A program made the translations under genes and the position numbers. Of a stretch of 64,000 nucleotides of DNA, positions 16,164-25,674 are shown piece after piece. The stretch is taken from the NCBI GenBank assembly GCA_045591315.1, contig JAZNSN010000026.1, forward strand, positions 62,001-126,000, in the 5' to 3' direction. A model generated the notes under the pieces. The model ran no database searches and had not been told where the DNA came from. It worked only from the letters and a program-made list of their open reading frames with translations. Within the stretch, counting starts at the first letter, position 1; every line of letters starts with the position of its first letter. This stretch comes from HGM04593 sp045591315. GTDB lineage: Bacteria; Bacteroidota; Bacteroidia; Bacteroidales; Bacteroidaceae.

Positions 16164-17345
16164 TCATTGGGCAATAAGAGCCTTTATTTCTTTCTCCAGA
16201 TCGCTTATCTGGTTGTCGCGCAGTACAATCTCGTTCTTCTTGTTTATAAGATAGAATGTCGGCAGTGTATGCACGTTGTAGAGCAGGGCGTTGGGCGATG
16301 CGGCTCCCTGTCCGTCACGTACACAAATCCAGGGAAGGTTGCTTGCCGACTGCTGCCAGAAGTGCTCTCTGTTGTCGAATGATATCTGGTATATCTCCAG
16401 TCCGCTGTTCCTGTATTTGTTGTAGAGATCGCGCAGCATGAGATTGCGGCTGCTTATGCGCGCATCTTCATAAATGGTGAAGTCGAGCAGCACAACCTTG
16501 CCGCTGAGTGATGAAAGCTTGATGCTGTCACCCTTTGCATTCGGAAGACTTATATCAAAGAGTCCGGTTGTCTTTATTTCGCTTTCGCTTGCTTCTATTG
16601 TTCTCTGTTTTGCCGGCTGGGTCGCTTTCATTCCTCTTTCGGCAATATCATACAGATGGTGTGTGCGCTTTGCATGCGGGAATCTGTTCTGCAGGTTTGT
16701 GGCTACAGCTGCATAGCACTTGCTGTCGTTCCTGTTTGACATGGGGTTGAAAAGAGGCTCGCCGTTCAGTGTAAGTGAGAGTGCGTAATATGCGCTTGCT
16801 CCTCCGGGGTTGCTGGCAATATACTGCTTTGTAATGTTTCTTTTGAATTCAGCAATCAACTCATATATTTCATCTCTGGTCTTGAAAATTGCCGGTGATT
16901 TGCTGTTTATCATGTGGCTGACCTGCTTCTCTAGGGCAAGCTGCAGCTCTCCAAGTTCTTTTATGCGTGTGCTTTCCTCGCTGCCTTTTACAGTGTATGA
17001 TCTCGTAAAACTCTCCGCATTACATTCAAGTGTCAGGCATTCTGTCGAGTCAATGGCTACGGTTATAGGCCGTTTCCCCTTTAGTGTTACAAAATAGAAT
17101 TCGTAGCTTTCGGGCTGTGGCTGCTCGAAACTGAACTCTCCTTCTGCATCCAGTTTTATAGAGTCGATTGTAGTTATGCCTTCGATTCCGATATTGGACA
17201 AGTAGAGCATCTTGCCGTCGGCATTCTCTACTTTGCCGTTTATAGTGAATGTGGGGCCGTCATAGCTGCTGTTGCATGAGAATATGAAGAGTGATGCTGC
17301 TGCAAGCAACAGCGTAAAGATGTGTTTTGACTTTAAGATATCCAT
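16164..17345 (-). CDS. DUF4369 plus thioredoxin-like lipoprotein without a CXXC motif
   Basis: 393 residues from the ATG at 17345; the frame extends to a TTG at 17369 inside the promoter. The signal peptide ends at FIFSC, so it is a lipoprotein. A DUF4369 domain (about 25-130) is followed by a helical middle and a TlpA/AhpC-type thioredoxin fold (about 255-393; SLSGKVVLLDFT, and the cis-Pro segment HTLPTFYLI). Where the WCxxC motif should follow VVLLDF, the sequence reads TIYEDARISS with no Cys, so the usual disulfide chemistry is absent. It may be a binding protein or a chaperone-like relic. Confidence 0.82.
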   Translation of the reverse strand: MDILKSKHIFTLLLAAASLFIFSCNSSYDGPTFTINGKVENADGKMLYLSNIGIEGITTIDSIKLDAEGEFSFEQPQPESYEFYFVTLKGKRPITVAIDSTECLTLECNAESFTRSYTVKGSEESTRIKELGELQLALEKQVSHMINSKSPAIFKTRDEIYELIAEFKRNITKQYIASNPGGASAYYALSLTLNGEPLFNPMSNRNDSKCYAAVATNLQNRFPHAKRTHHLYDIAERGMKATQPAKQRTIEASESEIKTTGLFDISLPNAKGDSIKLSSLSGKVVLLDFTIYEDARISSRNLMLRDLYNKYRNSGLEIYQISFDNREHFWQQSASNLPWICVRDGQGAASPNALLYNVHTLPTFYLINKKNEIVLRDNQISDLEKEIKALIAQ

Positions 17346-17366
17346 AATGTTATGTTTTTTTCGGCA

Positions 17367-17374
17367 CAAAGATA
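17367..17374 (-). promoter_or_regulatory. Candidate -7 element of the thioredoxin-like gene
   Basis: TATCTTTG on the minus strand, 22 bases before the ATG at 17345. It lies 22 bases from the pnp -7 element, so the two divergent promoters overlap. Confidence 0.55.
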
Positions 17375-17395
17375 GTTAAAATGTGGAAAATTGTA

Positions 17396-17403
17396 TATCT
17401 TTG
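17396..17403 (+). promoter_or_regulatory. Candidate -7 element of pnp
   Basis: TATCTTTG, an exact -7 match, 39 bases before the pnp ATG. No clear TTG at -33. Confidence 0.6.
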
Positions 17404-17441
17404 CAAGAATTAGAAATAAAAAACTTATTTAAAAAGATAGA

Positions 17442-19622
17442 ATGATGAATGTTGTTACGAAAAATGTGGCCTTGCCCGATGGTCGTGTGATTACCATTGA
17501 GACAGGTAAGCTTGCAAAGCAAGCCGACGGCGCAGTTATGCTGCGTTTGGGCAATACGATGCTTTTGGCCACAGTCTGCGCAGCTAAGGACGCTGTTCCA
17601 GGCACCGATTTTATGCCTCTTCAGGTAGAGTACAAAGAGAAATATGCGGCTTTCGGCCGTTTCCCCGGTGGCTTCACAAGACGTGAAGGCAAGGCTTCGG
17701 ATTATGAGATTCTTACATGCCGTCTTGTTGACCGTGCTCTTCGTCCTCTCTTCCCCGATAACTACCATGCCGAGGTTTATGTCAATATAGTACTCTTCTC
17801 GGCCGATGGCGTTGACATGCCGGATGCTCTTGCAGGTCTTGCAGCTTCTGCAGCCCTGGCAGTATCCGATATTCCTTTCGGCGGTCCTATATCAGAGGTT
17901 CGTGTGGCGCGCATTGGCGGCGAATTCGTTGTTAATCCTACATTCGCACAGCTCGAAGAGGCTGACATGGATATCATGGTTGCTGCAACATACGACAACA
18001 TCATGATGGTTGAGGGTGAAATGAAAGAGGTTTCTGAAAACGATCTTCTCGAAGCGATGAAGGTGGCTCATGAGGCTATCAAGGTTCATTGCAAGGCTCA
18101 GATGGAGCTTATGGAAGAGGTCGGCTCAACCGTAAAGCGTGAATATTGCCATGAGGTGAACGACGAAGAGCTCCGCGCTCAGGTTCACGAGGCTTGCTAT
18201 GCAAAGGCATACGCAGTTGCGGCAAGCGGCAATAACGACAAGCATGGCCGTGGCGAGGCATTCGAGGCTATCAAGGAGGAGTTCAAGGCTCAGTTCACTG
18301 AGGAGGAGCTCGAAGAGAAGGGTGCTCTCATCGACCGCTACTACCACGATGTGGAGAAAGAGGCTATGCGCCGCTGCATTCTCGACGAGGGCAAGCGTCT
18401 CGACGGCCGTAAGACAACAGAGATACGTCCTATCTGGTGTGAGGCTGGCTATCTGCCCGGCCCTCACGGTTCTGCAGTGTTTACACGCGGTGAAACTCAG
18501 TCTTTGACAACCGTTACACTTGGTACAAAACGTGATGAGAAGATTATCGACGATGTTATGAACCAGGGTACAGAGCGTTTCCTGCTTCACTATAACTTCC
18601 CGCCGTTCTCTACAGGCGAGGCACGTCCTCAGCGTGGCGTAGGCCGTCGTGAGATAGGTCACGGTAACCTTGCTTGCCGTGCGTTGAAGAATATGATTCC
18701 TGCCGATTATCCGTATTGCGTGCGTGTAGTATCCGATATTCTCGAATCAAACGGTTCTTCCTCAATGGCTACGGTATGTGCAGGAACTCTCGCGCTTATG
18801 GATGCCGGTGTGAAGATAAAGAAGCCTGTTTCGGGTATCGCAATGGGTCTTATCAAGAATGCAGGTGAAGAGAAGTATGCTGTATTGAGCGATATTCTCG
18901 GTGATGAGGACCACTTGGGCGATATGGACTTCAAGGTGACCGGTACAGTTGACGGTATTACTGCAACACAGATGGATATCAAGGTCGATGGCCTCTCATA
19001 CGAAATCCTTGAGAAGGCATTAAACCAGGCACGTGACGGCCGTATGCACATCCTCGGCAAGATAACCGAGTGCATTGCTGAGCCACGTGCAGAACTCAAG
19101 CCGCACGCTCCACGCATCGAGACAATGCGTATTCCTAAGGAGTTCATCGGTGCTGTAATAGGCCCCGGCGGAAAGATTATCCAGGGTATGCAGGAAGAGA
19201 CTGGTGCTACAATCTCTATCGAGGAGGTTGAAGGCGAGGGTATAATCGAAATAGCTGCTAACAACGGCAAGGCTATCAACGATGCCATTGCCAAGATTAA
19301 GGCTATTGTGGCAATACCTGAGGCTGGTGAGGTTTATGAGGGTACCGTACGCAGTGTAATGCCATACGGTGCATTCGTTGAGTTCATGCCTGGAAAGGAT
19401 GGCCTGCTCCACATCTCAGAAATTGACTGGAAGCGTTTCGAGACAATGGAGGAGACCGGTATAAACGAGGGTGACAAGCTGCAGGTAAAGCTTGTTGAAA
19501 TTGACCCGAAGACCGGCAAGTTCAAGCTTTCGCGCAAGGCTCTCCTGGAGAAGCCCGAAGGCTATGAGGAGCGTGAGCGTCGTCCACGTCGCGAGCGTCG
19601 TCCACATGGCGATAAGGAATAA
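17442..19622 (+). CDS. pnp: Polyribonucleotide nucleotidyltransferase (PNPase)
   Basis: 726 residues. Two RNase PH domains (about 1-230 and 315-545, with the motifs FGRFPGGFTRREGK, RPLFPDNY, NFPPFSTGEARPQRG and SDILGDEDHLGDMDFK), then KH (about 553-615; IGPGGKIIQGMQEETGA) and S1 (about 622-695; GTVRSVMPYGAFVEF) RNA-binding domains, and a short Arg-rich tail (RRPRRERRPH). It degrades RNA 3' to 5' using phosphate, and can add tails. It is monocistronic, with its own promoter and a strong terminator. Two ATGs are adjacent at 17442 and 17445; either could be used. Confidence 0.97.
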   Translation: MMNVVTKNVALPDGRVITIETGKLAKQADGAVMLRLGNTMLLATVCAAKDAVPGTDFMPLQVEYKEKYAAFGRFPGGFTRREGKASDYEILTCRLVDRALRPLFPDNYHAEVYVNIVLFSADGVDMPDALAGLAASAALAVSDIPFGGPISEVRVARIGGEFVVNPTFAQLEEADMDIMVAATYDNIMMVEGEMKEVSENDLLEAMKVAHEAIKVHCKAQMELMEEVGSTVKREYCHEVNDEELRAQVHEACYAKAYAVAASGNNDKHGRGEAFEAIKEEFKAQFTEEELEEKGALIDRYYHDVEKEAMRRCILDEGKRLDGRKTTEIRPIWCEAGYLPGPHGSAVFTRGETQSLTTVTLGTKRDEKIIDDVMNQGTERFLLHYNFPPFSTGEARPQRGVGRREIGHGNLACRALKNMIPADYPYCVRVVSDILESNGSSSMATVCAGTLALMDAGVKIKKPVSGIAMGLIKNAGEEKYAVLSDILGDEDHLGDMDFKVTGTVDGITATQMDIKVDGLSYEILEKALNQARDGRMHILGKITECIAEPRAELKPHAPRIETMRIPKEFIGAVIGPGGKIIQGMQEETGATISIEEVEGEGIIEIAANNGKAINDAIAKIKAIVAIPEAGEVYEGTVRSVMPYGAFVEFMPGKDGLLHISEIDWKRFETMEETGINEGDKLQVKLVEIDPKTGKFKLSRKALLEKPEGYEERERRPRRERRPHGDKE

Positions 19623-19628
19623 TTTACT

Positions 19629-19650
19629 GCAGCGGGCAATTGCCCGCTGC
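19629..19650 (+). terminator. Terminator of pnp
   Basis: GCAGCGGGCA and TGCCCGCTGC form a perfect 10-bp stem, followed by AATTTATTTAT. Confidence 0.75.
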
Positions 19651-19725
19651 AATTTATTTATATAAGGTATAGTTTAAATAAATTTAAAAATATCTCCTCG
19701 CATTAGCGGAATATGATATTTTATA

Positions 19726-19733
19726 TATCTTCG
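19726..19733 (+). promoter_or_regulatory. Candidate -7 element of ddh
   Basis: TATCTTCG, 22 bases before the ATG. No TTG at the usual spacing. Confidence 0.5.
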
Positions 19734-19755
19734 CATATACAAAAAACATATAGTC

Positions 19756-20655
19756 ATGAAAAAGATTAGAGCAGCCATCGTTGGTTATGGCAATATTGGA
19801 AAATATACACTTCAGGCTCTGCTTGCTGCGCCTGACTTTGAAGTTGCCGGTGTTGTGCGTCGTTCAGGTGCAGAGAATCTTCCCGCAGAACTTGAGGGCT
19901 ATAATGTAGTGAAGGATATACGTGAACTGGGCGATGTAGATGTTGCAATCCTGTCAACTCCTACACGTAGCGTGGAAAAGTATGCCAAGGATATTCTTGC
20001 ACTAGGAATAAATACCGTTGACAGCTTTGACATACATTCCAAGATTCTTGAGTTGCGCAGTTCTCTGAGCGAAAGTGCCGAGGCCGGAAATGCCGTATCT
20101 ATCATATCGGCAGGCTGGGACCCTGGAAGCGACTCGGTCATCCGTACCTTGCTTGAAGCGATAGCTCCTAAGGGCATTACATATACAAACTTCGGTCCGG
20201 GAATGAGTATGGGTCATACTGTAGCTGTCAAGGCTATCGAGGGCGTGAAAGCAGCCCTTTCTATGACAATACCTGTAGGAACAGGAATACATCGCCGTAT
20301 GGTATATATCGAGCTTGAAGAGGGCTACGATTTCAATCAGGTATCAGCAGCCATAAAGGCCGACCCGTACTTCGTGAATGACGAAACGCATGTGATGAAT
20401 GTTCCTTCCGTGGATGCTCTTCTTGACATGGGACACGGAGTGAACCTTACACGCAAGGGCGTTTCGGGTACAACCCAAAACCAGCTCTTCGAGTTCAATA
20501 TGAGAATCAACAATCCTGCGCTTACAGCCCAGGTGCTTGTATGTTGTGCCAGAGCAACAATGCGTCAGGCTCCAGGTTGCTATACAATGATAGAGATTCC
20601 GCTTATCGACTTGCTATACGGCGACCGTGAGCAGCATATAGCTCATCTGGTATAA
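19756..20655 (+). CDS. ddh: Meso-diaminopimelate D-dehydrogenase
   Basis: 299 residues, family length. Rossmann N-terminus (AAIVGYGNIGKY, residues 6-17), the substrate segment SAGWDPGSDSVIR (about 118-130), and the NFGPGMSMGHTVAVKAI motif (about 144-160) are diagnostic. It makes meso-DAP from tetrahydrodipicolinate, NH4+ and NADPH in one step, supplying peptidoglycan and lysine. It stands alone between two terminators. The fused MurF-Alr gene nearby uses DAP-containing precursors, so the region carries two cell-wall loci. Confidence 0.95.
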   Translation: MKKIRAAIVGYGNIGKYTLQALLAAPDFEVAGVVRRSGAENLPAELEGYNVVKDIRELGDVDVAILSTPTRSVEKYAKDILALGINTVDSFDIHSKILELRSSLSESAEAGNAVSIISAGWDPGSDSVIRTLLEAIAPKGITYTNFGPGMSMGHTVAVKAIEGVKAALSMTIPVGTGIHRRMVYIELEEGYDFNQVSAAIKADPYFVNDETHVMNVPSVDALLDMGHGVNLTRKGVSGTTQNQLFEFNMRINNPALTAQVLVCCARATMRQAPGCYTMIEIPLIDLLYGDREQHIAHLV

Positions 20656-20683
20656 TGGCATAAGTGACAAATTATAGTTAAAA

Positions 20684-20727
20684 GCGCAATGGTTAGCTTG
20701 AATATAGCTCTCTGTTGCGTTTTTTTT
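20684..20727 (+). terminator. Probable terminator of ddh
   Basis: GCGCAA (20684-20689) pairs with TTGCGT (20715-20720, one G-T pair), directly followed by a run of seven T. The loop is large and may hold an inner AGCT/AGCT pairing. Confidence 0.5.
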
Positions 20728-20729
20728 AC

Positions 20730-20737
20730 TATTTTCG
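20730..20737 (+). promoter_or_regulatory. Candidate -7 element of the NSS transporter gene
   Basis: TATTTTCG, 21 bases before the ATG, right after the T run of the ddh terminator. Confidence 0.5.
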
Positions 20738-20758
20738 CAACTCAATTCCATTACTGTT

Positions 20759-22069
20759 ATGAGTGAAAACAAGAGAGCCTCGTTCGGGGGCAAATTGAGT
20801 GTGATACTTGTTTCGGCCGGCAGTGCTATCGGCCTTGGTGCAATATGGCGTTTCCCTTATATAGCCGGCAAGCACGGAGGGGCGGCATTCCTTGTGGTTT
20901 TCCTGTTGAGCGTGCTTGCTGTGGGCATCCCTGCCATGCTCGCCGAATTTGCTGTGGGGCGTAAGACAAGAAAGAATGCAGTAGGTGCCTTCCGCTCTCT
21001 CTCCAAATATTGGAGCTGGCTCGGTTACAGCGGTGTGATATGTGCCATGCTCATATCGGGCTATTACTATATCATTGCCGGTTGGTCGCTTGAGTACCTT
21101 GTCAACTCGGCCGATGGCTCGATGTTCGCTTCTTCTCTCACATTCAAGGAACAGTTCGAGGCCTTCCAGGGTTCATACCGTCCGCTGTTCTATTGTATAG
21201 CATTTATTCTGTTGACCCACTTCATTGTGTCGAGGGGTGTGGAGAAAGGTATCGAAAAGGCTTCCAGGATAATGATGCCGGCACTGTTTGTGATACTTGT
21301 ACTCATGGCTGTGCGAGTGGCATTCATGCCTAATGCAGTGGAGGGTTACCGCTTCTTTCTCTCATGTGACTTTGCCGAGGCATTCAAGCCCGAAACTATA
21401 ATGATGGCTATGGGGCAGGCTTTCTTCTCGTTGTCTGTAGGCATGGGATGCATGGTTACCTATGCTTCATATTTCAAGAACAACAACAATCTTTTCTCAA
21501 CATCTTTCAATGTATCGATATTGACAATACTTGTATCGGTTCTGGCTGGTCTGGTCATTTTTCCGGCTGTGTTCAGCGCCGGGCTGCAGCCTACAGAGGG
21601 TCCTGCGATTGTGTTCGTGACACTGCCTGAAATATTCAGCGGCATGCCGTTGGCAGCAGTGTGGTCGGCAATATTCTTCGTGCTTGTAGTTCTTGCCTCG
21701 CTTACATCTACAATCTCTTTCCATGAGGTTATTACAGCATATCTCAGCGAAGAGTTCAAGCTCAGCCGCAAGGTATCTGCCGCAATTACTTCTGCATTGT
21801 CTATACTCCTATGTACAATGACATTCTTTTCGCTCTTCGGAGTGGATTTCTTTACGCTGTTCGATTATCTGTCGGCCAATATCATAATGCCGTTAGGCGC
21901 ACTACTTACCTGTATTCTTGTAATATGGTTCATGAAGAAGAATTTCATGAAAGAGCAGCTTACCAATAACGGCAGTGTGAACAAGTATATAGCACCGGTG
22001 GTCGTGTTCATGCTCAAGTATGTCACCCCGTTGCTGATATTCTATATATTCATCAAGAATTTCATCTGA
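20759..22069 (+). CDS. Sodium-dependent transporter of the NSS/SNF family
   Basis: 436 residues with about 11 membrane helices. The TM1 signature AGSAIGLGAIWRFPYIAGKHGG is present in two parts (residues 19-40), with Ala where many homologues have Asn (GLGNIWRFP). The bacterial family (LeuT, TnaT, MhsT) imports amino acids with Na+. The substrate cannot be read from the sequence. Bacterial members often have 11 rather than 12 helices, as here. Its neighbours (ddh, murF-alr) do not share an operon with it; a perfect hairpin ends it. Confidence 0.9.
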   Translation: MSENKRASFGGKLSVILVSAGSAIGLGAIWRFPYIAGKHGGAAFLVVFLLSVLAVGIPAMLAEFAVGRKTRKNAVGAFRSLSKYWSWLGYSGVICAMLISGYYYIIAGWSLEYLVNSADGSMFASSLTFKEQFEAFQGSYRPLFYCIAFILLTHFIVSRGVEKGIEKASRIMMPALFVILVLMAVRVAFMPNAVEGYRFFLSCDFAEAFKPETIMMAMGQAFFSLSVGMGCMVTYASYFKNNNNLFSTSFNVSILTILVSVLAGLVIFPAVFSAGLQPTEGPAIVFVTLPEIFSGMPLAAVWSAIFFVLVVLASLTSTISFHEVITAYLSEEFKLSRKVSAAITSALSILLCTMTFFSLFGVDFFTLFDYLSANIIMPLGALLTCILVIWFMKKNFMKEQLTNNGSVNKYIAPVVVFMLKYVTPLLIFYIFIKNFI

Positions 22070-22076
22070 TAGATTA

Positions 22077-22122
22077 TATAACCATTAGGAGCAACGGATT
22101 TCCGTTGCTCCTAATGGTTATA
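22077..22122. terminator. Bidirectional terminator between the NSS transporter and murF-alr genes
   Basis: A perfect 22-bp inverted repeat (22077-22098 with 22101-22122) lies between two convergent genes, ending six bases before the murF-alr stop. Confidence 0.85.
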
Positions 22123-22128
22123 ATAGCC

Positions 22129-24609
22129 TTAATCGCTGTAATAGACTCTCTTGATTCTTGTTGAGACAGATGTGAGCACTTCGTACGGTATTGTCTCCAG
22201 CCATTCGGCAAGCTGTGCCACAGGGAGCGTGGGACCGAATATCTCAACAGTGTCGCCTTCCTTGCACTCGATATCCGATACGTCTATCATACACACATCC
22301 ATGCAGATATTTCCTATATAAGGTGCTTTCTTGCCGTTCACTATGCAGTATCCTTTCCTGTTGCCGAGTTTGCGGTTAAGTCCGTCGGCATATCCTATGG
22401 GCAGTGCCGCTATGCGGGAGTCGCGTTCAAGGCTGCCTTTTCTGCTATAGCCTACGGTCTCCTCTGCAGGAACGTCATGTATCTGCAGAATAATAGTCTT
22501 GAGTGTTGATATCGGGCGCAGTCTTGCATCCTCTCCTATCGGCGATATACCGTATAACCCTATTCCAAGACGAACCATATCGAGTTGCGATTCAAGGAAC
22601 CGTTCAGCTCCTGCACTGTTGCATATATGGCGAAGAATCTTGTCAGGGAAGGCTTGCTGCAATGCTTTGGATGCCTGCTCGAAACGTTCTCTCTGTATCT
22701 GGCTGAATGCATCGAAGATAGGGCTGTCGCTGCCGACAAAATGTGAGAATACCGAGCGCGGAATAAGTATGTTCTGACGTTTCAGTTCCTCAATAAGTGC
22801 CGGAATCTCTTCGGGCAGGAACCCCAGACGGTGCATGCCTGTATCTATCTTTATGTGTATCGGGTAATCGGTTATGCCTTCATGGTTTGCTGCCTGTATG
22901 AGCGACCTCAGCATGCCGAAGCTATATACTTCCGGCTCCAGTTTGTTGTCGAAGAGAGTGCGGAACGAACTTGGTTCCGGGTTCATCACAATTATGCCGG
23001 TTGTTATTCCCTCCCTTCGTAGCTCTGCACCTTCATCGGCAACAGCTACCGCAAGGTAATCGACATTGCACTCCTGCAATGTGCGTCCGACTTCCAGTGC
23101 TCCTGCGCCATAGGCCGAAGCCTTGACCATGCAAACGCACTTCGTGTTGGGGTTGAGTCTGTTGCGGTACAGGTTGAGGTTGTCGCGGAGGGCACTCAAG
23201 TTAACTTCGAGTATTGTCTGGTGAACTTTCTTTTCAAGCACTTCCGATACATCTTCGAAATGGAACGAACGCGAGCCTTTTATCAATACGCACTCACTCT
23301 TTATATCCTCCAGTATACCCGATGCAAGCAACTTTTCTGTGCTCTTGAAGAAGTGGCATACGATGTTGCTGCTTCTGAATATTTCAGCCTGTGACAGTAT
23401 CTCCTTTCCTACACCTATGAACTTCTCTATATTTCTTTTTTCCATGAGTTGCAGAATTGTTCTGTACAACTCTTGTGTGCTCTCGCCGCTCTGTTTTATG
23501 TCGGCCATGATAAGAGTGCGCTTCAAGCTGGGTGCAGTGCTGTTCCTACGCTCCATAAAGTCGAGAGCAATATCCAATGATGCTGTATCGGAGTTATAGC
23601 TGTCGTTTATTACGATACATCCGCGCTTGCCTTCCTTTACTTCGAGACGCATGGCTACCGGTTCGAGGGATTCCATTCGTTCTGCAATCGTTTCCTGCGG
23701 AACATTGAGATAGAGGGATACGGCAAGGCATGAAATTGAGTCTTCAATGGATGCTTCGTCAAGGAAAGGAATACGATAGCTGTTCTCAACAGAATGATAT
23801 CTGTATGTTATAGTTGTTCCGCACTTCTCCTTTTCGACCGACTTTATATATAATGGCCTGCTTGGGTCTTTGCGCGACCATGCTATCTCTTGTGACGGAA
23901 GCATTGCGTGGGTGACGCAATCGGAAATAACCGGGTCATCGGCATTGTATATTATGATCTCGCAATTCTTGAAGAGAGATAGTTTCTCCCTGCATTTCTC
24001 CTGCAGGCTTCCGAAGTTCTCCTGATGGGCGCCGCTTATATTTGTCATGATGCCGATAGCCGGCCTTATAATCTCTTGTAGGCTGTCCATCTCCTGAGGC
24101 TTTGAGATACCGGCTTCGAATATGCCTAATGTGCATTCTTTGCCGATTCTCCATACCGACAGAGGAACGCCTATCTGCGAATTGTAGCTGCGTGGGGAAC
24201 GTATCACATTGTATGTTCCGGAGGTGAGCTGATATAGCCACTCCTTTACTATTGTCTTGCCGTCACTGCCGGTTATGCCTACTACCGGAATGCTGAAACG
24301 GGAACGGTGATGTGCCGCAAGTTGCTGCAATGCCTTTGTGCTGTCGTTGCACTCCAATATATTGGCATCGGCAAGGTTCTGGAATCTTTCGGCATCGTTT
24401 ACAATAAAGTTCCTGACCCCTCTGCCGTAAAGTGTCTCCACGTAGTCGTGCCCGTCGCCGTGTCTTGTCTTTATGGCGAAGAACAGAGTCTCCTCCGGGA
24501 AACTGAGTGAACGGCTGTCTGTCAGCAAACGGGTTACACGGTTGCCAGGAGCCGGCAGGTTTCCTTTGGCTCTCAGTATCTCCTTTATCTTTTCAATAGT
24601 GTATTGCAT
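22129..24609 (-). CDS. Fused UDP-MurNAc-tripeptide:D-Ala-D-Ala ligase (MurF) and alanine racemase
   Basis: 826 residues. The MurF half (about 1-455) has the ATP loop GITGSDGKT (about 115) and Mur-ligase motifs such as VINDSYNSDTASLD. The racemase half (about 460-826) has the PLP-lysine motif CMVKASAYGAGA (about 488) and the Tyr motif ETVGYSRKGS. One protein thus makes D-Ala and attaches D-Ala-D-Ala to the peptidoglycan precursor; the D-Ala ligase step between them is supplied elsewhere. This fusion is known in Bacteroidetes. Its start overlaps the end of the GSCFA gene by 25 bases, so the two are one operon. Confidence 0.95.
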   Translation of the reverse strand: MQYTIEKIKEILRAKGNLPAPGNRVTRLLTDSRSLSFPEETLFFAIKTRHGDGHDYVETLYGRGVRNFIVNDAERFQNLADANILECNDSTKALQQLAAHHRSRFSIPVVGITGSDGKTIVKEWLYQLTSGTYNVIRSPRSYNSQIGVPLSVWRIGKECTLGIFEAGISKPQEMDSLQEIIRPAIGIMTNISGAHQENFGSLQEKCREKLSLFKNCEIIIYNADDPVISDCVTHAMLPSQEIAWSRKDPSRPLYIKSVEKEKCGTTITYRYHSVENSYRIPFLDEASIEDSISCLAVSLYLNVPQETIAERMESLEPVAMRLEVKEGKRGCIVINDSYNSDTASLDIALDFMERRNSTAPSLKRTLIMADIKQSGESTQELYRTILQLMEKRNIEKFIGVGKEILSQAEIFRSSNIVCHFFKSTEKLLASGILEDIKSECVLIKGSRSFHFEDVSEVLEKKVHQTILEVNLSALRDNLNLYRNRLNPNTKCVCMVKASAYGAGALEVGRTLQECNVDYLAVAVADEGAELRREGITTGIIVMNPEPSSFRTLFDNKLEPEVYSFGMLRSLIQAANHEGITDYPIHIKIDTGMHRLGFLPEEIPALIEELKRQNILIPRSVFSHFVGSDSPIFDAFSQIQRERFEQASKALQQAFPDKILRHICNSAGAERFLESQLDMVRLGIGLYGISPIGEDARLRPISTLKTIILQIHDVPAEETVGYSRKGSLERDSRIAALPIGYADGLNRKLGNRKGYCIVNGKKAPYIGNICMDVCMIDVSDIECKEGDTVEIFGPTLPVAQLAEWLETIPYEVLTSVSTRIKRVYYSD

Positions 24610-25580
24610 TGTTCTTTCTCTTTTTCAAAATCAAGATACGGCATTTTTTCTTCTAGTGCAGCAATCTTTCTTAGCGTGCCGGCAATGAATTCCTTGTACG
24701 AATCTGATGATGCATTGAAGGGCCTATGTCCCAGTGCACGCGCAATCTCTTCAATTTTCTTGTTCGTATCTTCTGTGCAACTCTCGAAATAGCATTTGCC
24801 GAAACACTCCCATATATATTCTATCGCAGTGGCCGACGGGTGTACCATATCCTCGGCATAGAAACGGTAGTCGCGCAGCTCGTCGAGAACAATTTCGTAT
24901 GCAGGGAAATAGAATGTATCGTCCGGATAGAGCTGCATGATGCGCTCTATGGCAAGTATAAGGGTTGCCTTGCTCTTCTGGTTGTCGTGTGCACCGTCGC
25001 GCAGGTGGCGTATGGGGCTTACTGTAAAAAGAAACTTGGTTCCGGCATTGCGTCTCTTGTAAAGCTCTATTATGCGTGAGAATGTTTCTGCTATGGTGTC
25101 AATGTCAAGCAACTTGCGTGTGAACATGTTGCCAGGAAGCTTGTGACAGTTGCCGACAACAGTGTTGTCGATGTTGCGGTAATATGCGTATGCGGTGCCG
25201 AAGGTTACAATTACGGTGTTGCATTCCGATGATGCGTCATGTGCAGTTGAGAGACGGCTGTTTATACAGTCGAGAAGTTCCTCCTTGCTCCCTCGTGAGA
25301 AGTCGCTGTGGTGCATGAAGCTGTGCCACATGCCGTTGTGGAAAAACAGTTCCGGCGAAGATTCATTGAAAGGCTCTCCCGTAGCAACTCTTTTGAGGAT
25401 TTCTGCAATTGATATCGGATTGTACTGAACACCGAACGGATTTAGGTGCAAACGGAATTTCCTTTCTTTCAGCTTGTTGCCGATGTTGGACGCAAAACAA
25501 GAACCCACAAGCATAATCTGTTCCCTGTGGCCAATGGCAAACTCGTTTGTAGGCAAACCTGCCGGTGTAGTGAATTGCAT
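24585..25580 (-). CDS. GSCFA-domain SGNH/GDSL-like hydrolase
   Basis: 331 residues from the ATG at 25580; an upstream in-frame codon lies before the promoter and is rejected. The namesake GSCFASNIGNKL (about 26-37) holds the likely nucleophile Ser, and AEDMVHPSATAIEYIWE (about 225-240) fits the last SGNH block with Asp-x-x-His. The family is often next to murF-alr in Bacteroidetes. An esterase or acyltransferase acting on cell-wall precursors is an inference from this context only. No signal peptide. Confidence 0.85.
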   Translation of the reverse strand: MQFTTPAGLPTNEFAIGHREQIMLVGSCFASNIGNKLKERKFRLHLNPFGVQYNPISIAEILKRVATGEPFNESSPELFFHNGMWHSFMHHSDFSRGSKEELLDCINSRLSTAHDASSECNTVIVTFGTAYAYYRNIDNTVVGNCHKLPGNMFTRKLLDIDTIAETFSRIIELYKRRNAGTKFLFTVSPIRHLRDGAHDNQKSKATLILAIERIMQLYPDDTFYFPAYEIVLDELRDYRFYAEDMVHPSATAIEYIWECFGKCYFESCTEDTNKKIEEIARALGHRPFNASSDSYKEFIAGTLRKIAALEEKMPYLDFEKEKEQCNTLLKR

Positions 25581-25602
25581 CTTCTCTATTTTTATTGCTT
25601 GG

Positions 25603-25634
25603 CAAATATAGTCACATTGCATTTATAATGCAAA
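25603..25634 (-). promoter_or_regulatory. Promoter of the GSCFA-murF/alr operon
   Basis: On the minus strand, TTTTG (complement of 25631-25635, TTG at 25631-25633), 20 bases, then TATATTTG (complement of 25603-25610). An excellent match. Confidence 0.75.
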
Positions 25635-25661
25635 AATAATCGACATCATTGGAATTTGTGC

Positions 25662-25669
25662 TATCTTCG
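25662..25669 (+). promoter_or_regulatory. Candidate -7 element for a leader RNA ahead of dxs
   Basis: TATCTTCG placed just before the structured region at 25675-25790. No good TTG at -33. Confidence 0.45.
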
Positions 25670-25674
25670 CGGCA

